From contig CALPVM020000030.1 in assembly GCA_943327015.2 (NCBI GenBank), forward strand, positions 1 through 12,706: a DNA stretch of 12,706 bases, written 5' to 3'. This document shows, in pieces, positions 7,174-12,706 of the stretch; position 1 is the stretch's first letter; each line of letters opens with the position of its first letter. This stretch comes from Akkermansia muciniphila (GTDB taxonomy: Bacteria > Pseudomonadota > Gammaproteobacteria > Burkholderiales > Burkholderiaceae_C). The notes under the pieces are model-generated. The model saw nothing but the letters and a program-made list of their open reading frames with translations, was not told the origin of the DNA and searched no databases. Made by a program: the position numbers and the translations under genes.

Positions 7174-7323
7174 ATGATGAAATTAATACAAATTTTAAGC
7201 AGCCTGATTATCCTTGGTGCAAGTGTGCTCAATCTAGCTGCGTGCGGGCAAACGGGTGCACTGTATTTACCTGATGTACCAGCGGCTACCACACCGACAC
7301 CACAATCCTCTGTTAACCCTTAA
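7174..7323 (+). CDS. lptM: Small outer-membrane lipoprotein LptM (YifL/LppL family)
   Basis: This 49-residue gene is easily missed because of its size. It starts ATGATG at 7174 and ends TAA 7321-7323. The signal peptide has hydrophobic residues 4-20 and the lipobox LAAC, putting the lipidated cysteine at residue 24. The next residues, GQTGALYLPD, match the conserved GxxGPLYLP-type signature of the LptM (formerly YifL or LppL) family, here with Ala in place of Pro. A short Thr/Pro/Ser tail follows. In E. coli LptM binds the LptD/LptE translocon and helps its disulfide maturation, so a role in LPS export is likely by family. It sits 8 bp upstream of lysA, with cyaY divergent, a layout known in other proteobacteria (dapF replaces lysA in E. 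coli). No Shine-Dalgarno is evident. The second ATG (7177) is an equally possible start. Confidence 0.9.
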   Translation: MMKLIQILSSLIILGASVLNLAACGQTGALYLPDVPAATTPTPQSSVNP

Positions 7324-7331
7324 TTACCAAC

Positions 7332-8621
7332 ATGTTGCCTGGCCATCCTTATATTCACTATTCAAACGGAACATTGCACGTAGAGCAATGCGACTTAGCC
7401 CCATTGGCTAATCAACTAGGCACACCATTGTTTGTCTACTCCAAAGCCTCAATGCTGGCTGCACTGGCAGCCTACCAACGCGGTTTTGCCGGACGCAACG
7501 CCCAAATTTGTTATGCCATGAAGGCTAACTCGACGCTGGGCGTACTGCAGGTATTTGCCCAAGCAGGTTGCGGTTTTGACATTGTGTCTGCCGGAGAACT
7601 GGCGCGGGTGCTGGCTGCCGGCGGTGAAGCTTCCAAAGTAATATTTTCAGGTGTGGGTAAAACCCGTGCAGAGATGCGAACTGCGCTTGAAGCCGGCATT
7701 GGTTGCTTTAACGTGGAGAGCGAAGCTGAATTGGAAGTGCTCAATGCAGTGGCATTATCCACGAATGTGCGGGCACCAGTCAGTATTCGCGTTAATCCGA
7801 ATGTGGATCCGCAAACGCACCCCTATATTTCTACGGGTTTAAAAGGCAATAAATTTGGCATTGCACACGAACGCACACTGGCCACTTACCAGCGCGCCGC
7901 ATCGTTGCCGGGTCTGCACGTAGTGGGTATTGACTGCCATATAGGCTCTCAAATTACGCTGGAAAGCCCCTATCTGGACGCCATGGACAGAGTATTGGAC
8001 TTGGTGGAAACCATTGAAGCGGCAGGTATTCCGCTGGAGCACATTGATTTTGGTGGTGGCCTGGGTATTAACTATCAGGGCGACACACCCCCAGAAGCGG
8101 ATGCGCTTTGGAACAAGCTACTGACAAAACTGGATGTCCGCGGCTTTGGCAAGCGCAAGCTGATGATTGAGCCCGGACGTTCTTTGGTGGGTAATGCGGG
8201 CGTGTGTATTACCGAAGTGCTGTACACCAAGCCCGGGGAGCAAAAAAACTTCTGCATTGTGGATGCGGCCATGAACGACCTGCCCCGCCCTGCCATGTAC
8301 CAAGCCTACCACGGCATTGTGCCAGTGCAGCAAAGCAGCGCGACCCAACAAGAAGTTGTGTACGATGTGGTGGGACCGGTTTGCGAAAGTGGTGACTGGC
8401 TAGGCCGTGACCGACCATTGGCGGTTCAAGCAGGTGACCAACTGGCGGTATTGTCTGCTGGCGCCTATTGCATGAGCATGGCCAGCAACTACAACGCCCG
8501 CCCCCGTGCTGCAGAGGTGCTAGTGGACGGTGCAACAGCCCACGTTGTACGTACGCGTGACACATTACAAGACTTGCTACGTGGCGAGGTTCTACCTCCA
8601 GCGTCGAAAACGCCGGATTAA
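7332..8621 (+). CDS. lysA: Diaminopimelate decarboxylase
   Basis: LysA decarboxylates meso-2,6-diaminopimelate to L-lysine and CO2 in the cytoplasm with pyridoxal phosphate, the last step of lysine synthesis. The 429-residue protein is a fold-type III PLP enzyme: an N-terminal TIM barrel with YAMKAN (Schiff-base Lys64), HIGSQ (203-207), the phosphate-binding GGGLG (241-245) and EPGRSLVGNAG (280-290), and a C-terminal beta domain with CESGD (C351, contributed across the dimer) and GAYCMSMASNYN (377-388). All key residues are present and length is typical. ATG 7332 lies 8 bp after the lptM stop with no clear Shine-Dalgarno, so translation may depend on coupling to lptM. The last 30 bp overlap the 3' end of convergent msrQ. 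Confidence 0.97.
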   Translation: MLPGHPYIHYSNGTLHVEQCDLAPLANQLGTPLFVYSKASMLAALAAYQRGFAGRNAQICYAMKANSTLGVLQVFAQAGCGFDIVSAGELARVLAAGGEASKVIFSGVGKTRAEMRTALEAGIGCFNVESEAELEVLNAVALSTNVRAPVSIRVNPNVDPQTHPYISTGLKGNKFGIAHERTLATYQRAASLPGLHVVGIDCHIGSQITLESPYLDAMDRVLDLVETIEAAGIPLEHIDFGGGLGINYQGDTPPEADALWNKLLTKLDVRGFGKRKLMIEPGRSLVGNAGVCITEVLYTKPGEQKNFCIVDAAMNDLPRPAMYQAYHGIVPVQQSSATQQEVVYDVVGPVCESGDWLGRDRPLAVQAGDQLAVLSAGAYCMSMASNYNARPRAAEVLVDGATAHVVRTRDTLQDLLRGEVLPPASKTPD

Positions 8622-9212
8622 ACGCCAGCCCAATAAAACAGCAATGATGCAGGCGTAAACGACGACCTCAGCAAAGTCGTTTTTGCCAGCGCGCATCCAG
8701 AAAAAGTGCAACAGCGCCAACACAGCTACACCATACACCAAGCGGTGTAACAGTTGCCATCGCTTAGCACCCATCCAACGCATAGCCACCTGGAACGATG
8801 TAGCCGCCATTGGCGTGAGCAATGCTACCACCAAAAAACCGACCAAAATAAACGGACGCTTGGCAATATCCCGGGCTATGTCTGCGACTACAAAACCTTG
8901 ATCCAACCAAGCATAAGCCGAAAGGTGCAATAGTGCGTAAAAATACACAAACAAGCCCAACATGCGCCTAAAACGCGCCAACTGTGGCAAAGAAAACTGA
9001 ATGCGCATGGGCGTTACAGCCAGAGCACAGCACAAGAAGCGCAATGTCCAGTCGCCGGTAGAACGAATCAGAGCTTCGGCGGGGTTGGCTCCTAATTGAT
9101 TGAATGCAGCAGCCCACAACAACCATCCACATGGCACAAGGCACGAAATAAAGACCAGTGGCTTAACCCAAGCACGCGCCAACAACATGTTCAAGGCGCC
9201 GTGGTTCGACAT
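8592..9212 (-). CDS. msrQ: Haem-binding membrane subunit MsrQ of the periplasmic methionine sulfoxide reductase
   Basis: MsrQ (formerly YedZ) is an inner-membrane b-type haem protein that passes electrons, from quinols or flavin reductases, to periplasmic MsrP. The 206-residue protein is strongly hydrophobic with about six helices of the ferric-reductase-like type. It carries the family stretch GANPAEALIRSTGDWTLRFL (41-60), and the haem-ligand histidines appear as LLHLSAY (H96), LLHRLVY (H156) and LLHFFW (H169), offset by five from the E. coli residues I recall as H91, H151 and H164. The tail is very basic (RRFRRWR). ATG 9212 lies 3 nt after the msrP stop, consistent with coupling. Met9 is an alternative. 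The final 30 bp are antisense to the end of lysA. Confidence 0.95.
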   Translation of the reverse strand: MSNHGALNMLLARAWVKPLVFISCLVPCGWLLWAAAFNQLGANPAEALIRSTGDWTLRFLCCALAVTPMRIQFSLPQLARFRRMLGLFVYFYALLHLSAYAWLDQGFVVADIARDIAKRPFILVGFLVVALLTPMAATSFQVAMRWMGAKRWQLLHRLVYGVAVLALLHFFWMRAGKNDFAEVVVYACIIAVLLGWRLIRRFRRWR

Positions 9213-9215
9213 AGA

Positions 9216-10223
9216 TTAATAAAATTTTTGCAAATCCATGCCTGCGTACAGCGAACCCACTTGTGCCTCGTAACCGTTGAACATCAGGGTTTTGCGCTTA
9301 CGTGCAAACAAACCATCTTCACCAATGCGGCGCTCGCTGGCCTGACTCCAGCGCGGATGATCTACTAAAGGATTGACGTTGGAATAAAAACCATATTCGC
9401 CGGGTGCAGATTTATTCCAAGCGGTTGCAGGCTGCTTGTCGGTAAAGCGGATTTTGACAATGCTTTTGGCACTTTTAAAGCCATATTTCCACGGCACCAC
9501 CAAGCGTACTGGAGCACCGTTTTGGTTGGGCAAAACCTCACCGTACATACCAAATGCCAGAAGTGTGAGCGGGTGCATGGCTTCATCGAGTCGCAGCCCT
9601 TCCAGATAGGGCCAATCGAGTACGCGCGAACCCACAAAGGGCATGGTTTTGGGGTCGGCCAAGGTAACAAACTGTACAAATTTAGCGCTACCCAATGGCT
9701 CTACACGGCGGATCAACTCAGATAACGAATAACCTACCCACGGAATAACCATCGACCAGCCTTCGACACAACGCAGCCGGTAAATACGCTCTTCCATCGG
9801 GCTGAGTTTGAGCAAATCTTCCAGGTTAAATTTACCCGGCTTTTTGACCAGACCTTCAATGTCCACCGACCAAGGACGGGTTTTTAGGGTATGGGCGTTG
9901 GCAGCGGGATCAGACTTATCGGTACCGAATTCGTAAAAGTTGTTATAGGTGCTGGCGTCTTTATAGAGCGTTACTTTTTCCATGCTAGTTGCACCGCTGA
10001 CCGATGTAGCGCGCGATGGCAATGCAACCAGCTTGCCGGGAGCGGCTCCCCATGAAGCGCCCTGGGCTTGCGCAGAACGTGATGCCCATCCTGCCATAGC
10101 AGCACCTGATGCGCTAGCGGCGATAGTTTTTAACAACTTGCGTCGCTCAAAGTAAACCTCCGCCGGCGTGATCTCACTGCTAAGAGGGTGATTGAATCCA
10201 TCTGCAGACGTTTTGATCAACAT
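9216..10223 (-). CDS. msrP: Periplasmic protein-methionine-sulfoxide reductase, molybdopterin subunit MsrP
   Basis: MsrP (formerly YedY) reduces methionine sulfoxide in periplasmic proteins with a Mo-molybdopterin cofactor, using electrons from MsrQ. From ATG 10223 the protein is 335 residues. It has a twin-arginine signal (ERRKLLKTIAAS, R27-R28; likely cleavage AQA53/Q54), consistent with export folded and cofactor-loaded. The sulfite-oxidase-type core includes YRLRCVEGWSMVIPWVGY, where C152 is the molybdenum ligand, and LVVPWKYGFKSAKSIVKI (241-258). The start is decided by AAGGAG (10231-10236) 7 nt upstream. A reading extended to 10445 runs through ccsA and has no family match. It lies 11 bp after ccsA and 3 bp before msrQ, so it is probably co-transcribed with cytochrome c maturation genes. 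Confidence 0.96.
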   Translation of the reverse strand: MLIKTSADGFNHPLSSEITPAEVYFERRKLLKTIAASASGAAMAGWASRSAQAQGASWGAAPGKLVALPSRATSVSGATSMEKVTLYKDASTYNNFYEFGTDKSDPAANAHTLKTRPWSVDIEGLVKKPGKFNLEDLLKLSPMEERIYRLRCVEGWSMVIPWVGYSLSELIRRVEPLGSAKFVQFVTLADPKTMPFVGSRVLDWPYLEGLRLDEAMHPLTLLAFGMYGEVLPNQNGAPVRLVVPWKYGFKSAKSIVKIRFTDKQPATAWNKSAPGEYGFYSNVNPLVDHPRWSQASERRIGEDGLFARKRKTLMFNGYEAQVGSLYAGMDLQKFY

Positions 10224-10230
10224 GGCGTAG

Positions 10231-10236
10231 CTCCTT
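10231..10236 (-). promoter_or_regulatory. Ribosome binding site of msrP
   Basis: On the minus strand a consensus AAGGAG lies 7 nt before ATG 10223 and overlaps the TAA stop of ccsA (10235-10237). It fixes the msrP start and suggests reinitiation by ribosomes finishing ccsA. Confidence 0.8.
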
Positions 10237-11584
10237 ATAAAGTGCCGTAGCTGTGCAATCCACTCAAAAACATATTGACACCAATAAACGCAAATGTGGT
10301 TATGGCCAAGCCCACCAAGGCCCACCACGCGGCCACTGTACCACGCAGACCTTTCATGAGGCGCATGTGCAGCCAGGCAGCGTAATTGAGCCACACAATG
10401 AGCGCCCAGGTTTCTTTCGGGTCCCAGCTCCAATAGCCGCCCCACGCCTCAGCCGCCCATAATGCGCCCAAGACAGTAGCAATGGTAAAGAACGCAAACC
10501 CCACTGCAATGGATTTGTACATGACATCATCCAGCACTTCAAACGAGGGCAAATGCTCGGCAATGCGACGACGCGCCAGAACAATACCCGCAACAATAAA
10601 CGCTGAAATTCCAAAATAAAGCGCCCAATAGTCACTCATGCCACCCGTAGGAGATTTACGAAACACAATGGGCTCAAAACACAGCACAATACCCAAAATC
10701 CACAAGGGAGCCAGTTTGTACCAACGTGTCTCAGTAGCCTGTTGTTTAATGAGGTAGGCAAACGCTACCATGGCAGCCAATGCAAAGGTGCCGTAGCCAA
10801 TAAAGTTGGCAGGTACGTGCAGCTTCATCCACCAGCTTTTGAGGGCCGGCACCAAAGGCTGAATTTCGTGGGCTTCGCGCACCAAGGTGTACCAGAGTAA
10901 AAATCCTACCGCAGCGCTGACGACCAACATCACAAATGCTCCCAGCGAACGGGTGGCATATTGCTGCTCAAAGTACAAATAAAACAGCGCTGTCATCCAG
11001 CAGAACATAATAAACACTTCATACAGATTACTGACCGGAATATGCCCTACATCGGCACCTATCAGGTAGCTCTCGTACCAGCGCACCATGGTGCCAATCA
11101 AGGCCATAGTTACCGCCACCCAGAGCAAGCGCGATGCAATCAGTTGCATGGCATCGGACTGGCTTTTGGCAAAAACCCCTATCCAGTAAAACGCTGTACT
11201 CATAAAAAACAGCACACTCATCCACAAAATAGCAGATTGGCTGGATAAAAAGTACTTAAGGCCGAAAACGGCTTCAGACCTGGCAATATCGCCTTGGTAA
11301 GCCGAAATTCCGAGCAGTGACAATGCAGCAACGGTAAACATCAAGCCCTGCAATGGACGCCAAAACCACCCCAGTGCAACGGCACACGGAATACAGGACA
11401 ACAAAATGGCTTTTTCGTAGCCATCCATGGCAGTTTGGTAGTTAACAAAGGCGTAGATACCGCCCGCCAACACCAGCAAGGCAAATAACCAATCTGTGGC
11501 ATTGCGCTTAGAAAAATAGCCTTCATTCAGGGTCATGCCCTGCGGGTTGTTGTTAGCCGATAGGTTGGCTTGTGAAGCAGTCAT
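10235..11584 (-). CDS. ccsA: System II cytochrome c biogenesis protein CcsA/ResC (WWD haem-handling protein; named CcsB in TIGR03144)
   Basis: With ResB this protein forms the cytochrome c synthase that carries haem to the outer face of the inner membrane and attaches it to CXXCH motifs of apocytochromes. The 449-residue protein has many transmembrane helices and the tryptophan-rich WWD segment WGGYWSWDPKETWALIVWLN (381-400). The flanking periplasmic histidines appear as H256 (WWMKLHVP) and H444 (GLHSYG), and H406 (WLHMRL) is the likely membrane histidine. HIPVSNLYE (181-189) is another family signature. Naming differs: the literature calls the WWD protein CcsA, while many automated annotations call it CcsB. 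ATG 11584 follows the resB stop by 3 nt; Met17 is an alternative start. Length is normal for Burkholderiales. Confidence 0.95.
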   Translation of the reverse strand: MTASQANLSANNNPQGMTLNEGYFSKRNATDWLFALLVLAGGIYAFVNYQTAMDGYEKAILLSCIPCAVALGWFWRPLQGLMFTVAALSLLGISAYQGDIARSEAVFGLKYFLSSQSAILWMSVLFFMSTAFYWIGVFAKSQSDAMQLIASRLLWVAVTMALIGTMVRWYESYLIGADVGHIPVSNLYEVFIMFCWMTALFYLYFEQQYATRSLGAFVMLVVSAAVGFLLWYTLVREAHEIQPLVPALKSWWMKLHVPANFIGYGTFALAAMVAFAYLIKQQATETRWYKLAPLWILGIVLCFEPIVFRKSPTGGMSDYWALYFGISAFIVAGIVLARRRIAEHLPSFEVLDDVMYKSIAVGFAFFTIATVLGALWAAEAWGGYWSWDPKETWALIVWLNYAAWLHMRLMKGLRGTVAAWWALVGLAITTFAFIGVNMFLSGLHSYGTL

Positions 11585-11587
11585 GGT

Positions 11588-12706
11588 TCAGTCTTTCAAA
11601 CCCAATAAACGGGCTTTCAAATGGTCAAATTCGCGGTCGACATCCATCGTTTTACGATTGGTAGACAAGGCCATCTGGGCTGATGTTGCACCAGTGAAAC
11701 TTTGCGAAGGTGACAACCATACCCATAAACGCCGCTCACGCACGTAGAGCATGGCAAATATCCCCACAATTAACAAGGTACACCCGAGGTACACAATGGT
11801 TTTACCGGGGGCTCGTGCTACTTGAAACACACTCGCCTGCACTTGGGTAAAGTCCTGCAGTTGCAATATGAAAGGCGCTGGGTACAAGGGGACATCACTT
11901 AAGGCCAACACCGCTTGGGTCATGAATGCACGATTTTTTTCATCTACCGCCAAAGGTTTTAACCCCACCCGGCTACGCGCTACTTGCAGTAGCTCAAATA
12001 AACTGCCATTGAGAATTCGGACCAACACTTCACCCGCTTTGGCACGATCTGGTTCTGGCACATTGGCCTCAATAAAATCGGCAATGCCTTGCAATCCTCC
12101 CGTGCCAAACAACACCAAGGCTCGCATTGCAGAATCTTCCAACTGTTGCGCCAAATCAGGTCGGGTCGCATCTACAGCTTGGCGTGCATAGCGTTTAACA
12201 GCCTGTTCCCGTAACCCGGGGTTATTTAGCGCACTACGCAAACGCATAAATTCGTCCATGCCACCTTGGTCATCGGAGGGAATACGCATGTAGCGAAATT
12301 GCTCAGCAGGTGTTTCGCGCATGCCCAATAAAAACACCGGAACACCATCGCCCATATCAACCGGCACCATGTAGTTGTTGTATTCGCGTGCTTGCCCCGC
12401 TGCGTCACGCAGTTTGTAGCTCACGCTCGGCCCCACATTGCGTAACTCTTTGTGGGTGGTAATTTTATTGGCGGCACCTAAACGTTGCTCCAGTGTGTGA
12501 CGCAAATCAACTTTGCGCACGTCCACGCCCGAAGTACCTTGATTGGCAAAATTCTCGACGTTAATGACCCGCAAACCTGTGAACTCGACCGTAAGCTGCT
12601 CCTGACCGCGTACCAGCGGTGCAGAGCTGCCCACCACACCTTGTAGGTCGAATGGTTTGCTCTGCCCATCCAGTGGCGTAGCTTTCAAGGTTACGCTGGA
12701 TCCGCC
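11588..12706 (-). CDS. resB: System II cytochrome c biogenesis protein ResB/CcsB (C-terminal part, cut by right window edge)
   Basis: ResB is the partner of the WWD protein in system II cytochrome c synthase and helps present haem and reduced apocytochrome on the periplasmic side. About 372 C-terminal residues are visible. The frame stays open to the right edge (GGSSVTLKATPLDG at the edge), so a TTG at 12688 is not taken as the start and the membrane-rich N-terminal part is missing. The fragment is mostly the large periplasmic domain (VEFTGLRVINVENFA, YKLRDAAGQAREYNNYMVP), followed by the last transmembrane helix at about 11741-11800 (TIVYLGCTLLIVGIFAMLYV) and the basic exit RERRLWVWLSPS, all typical of betaproteobacterial ResB. 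A short cytoplasmic tail ends in LLGLKD. It lies upstream of ccsA with a 3-nt gap. Confidence 0.95.
   Translation of the reverse strand, partial: GGSSVTLKATPLDGQSKPFDLQGVVGSSAPLVRGQEQLTVEFTGLRVINVENFANQGTSGVDVRKVDLRHTLEQRLGAANKITTHKELRNVGPSVSYKLRDAAGQAREYNNYMVPVDMGDGVPVFLLGMRETPAEQFRYMRIPSDDQGGMDEFMRLRSALNNPGLREQAVKRYARQAVDATRPDLAQQLEDSAMRALVLFGTGGLQGIADFIEANVPEPDRAKAGEVLVRILNGSLFELLQVARSRVGLKPLAVDEKNRAFMTQAVLALSDVPLYPAPFILQLQDFTQVQASVFQVARAPGKTIVYLGCTLLIVGIFAMLYVRERRLWVWLSPSQSFTGATSAQMALSTNRKTMDVDREFDHLKARLLGLKD

Noticed and set aside
8209..8565. Minus-strand 118-residue frame inside lysA (and 5180-5551 inside ponA)
   Set aside because: Both are antisense shadows with His/Pro/Arg- or Cys-rich composition and no domain, over intact, well-conserved genes.
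8602..8616. Short hairpin GCGT-cgaaa-ACGC at the lysA/msrQ junction as a terminator
   Set aside because: The stem is only 4 bp with no T-run on either strand; too weak to call.
10224..10445. Upstream extension of msrP by 74 residues to a start at 10445
   Set aside because: The extension lies inside ccsA on the same strand in another frame, has no family resemblance, and would bury the twin-arginine signal; AAGGAG at 10231-10236 points to ATG 10223.
12686..12688. TTG at 12688 as the resB start
   Set aside because: The frame is open through the right edge and the preceding residues continue the ResB domain; the protein is simply cut by the window.
1..12706. A novel defence, mobile or biosynthetic system
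   Set aside because: Every long frame is accounted for by a known core family in its expected neighbourhood; there are no transposase, integrase, recombination-site or CRISPR-like repeats and no unexplained stretch over 300 bp.

Overview
The window looks like ordinary core chromosome from a betaproteobacterium, most likely of the order Burkholderiales. The grounds are protein similarity and gene order as I know them from that group: pilMNOPQ divergent from a class A penicillin-binding protein, then frataxin, a small lipoprotein with lysA, msrQ/msrP, and system II cytochrome c maturation (ccsA, resB). I cannot name a genus. I see no mobile element, CRISPR array, rRNA or tRNA gene, and no sign of foreign DNA.

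Layout, left to right. (1) Positions 1-4182, minus strand: the type IV pilus assembly operon pilM-pilN-pilO-pilP-pilQ. pilQ runs off the left edge, leaving its N-terminal 403 residues. The junctions overlap by 4 bp or are 10 bp apart, and two starts are non-ATG (TTG for pilM, GTG for pilN). (2) Positions 4183-4450: the only real intergenic region. It holds a strong sigma-70-type promoter for the rightward gene, a weaker candidate for pilM and some short repeats. (3) Positions 4451-6832, plus strand: bifunctional PBP1a (ponA/mrcA). (4) Positions 6829-7161, minus strand: cyaY (bacterial frataxin), overlapping the end of ponA by 4 bp. (5) Positions 7174-8621, plus strand: a 49-residue lipoprotein, LptM, then lysA, starting 12 bp from the head of cyaY. 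(6) Positions 8592-12706, minus strand: resB (partial at the right edge)-ccsA-msrP-msrQ with gaps of 3, 11 and 3 bp. The end of msrQ overlaps the end of lysA by 30 bp.

How the genes work together. Most act at the cell envelope. PilM/N/O/P form the inner-membrane alignment complex that connects to the PilQ secretin. PBP1a builds the peptidoglycan through which such machines pass. LysA makes lysine from meso-diaminopimelate, itself a peptidoglycan precursor. LptM is an outer-membrane lipoprotein linked to LPS export. ResB/CcsA attach haem to periplasmic c-type cytochromes, and MsrP/MsrQ repair oxidised methionines in periplasmic proteins. CyaY is the cytoplasmic exception, acting in iron-sulfur cluster assembly.

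I did not find a previously undescribed system. What deserves a second look is finer-grained: extreme compactness (about 315 non-coding bp in 12.7 kb), overlapping convergent gene pairs, a 12-bp head-to-head gap that must hide promoters inside coding sequence, a small lipoprotein gene that length cut-offs miss, Shine-Dalgarno-less starts on the plus-strand genes, and an Asp-to-Glu change in a nucleotide-binding motif of PilM.
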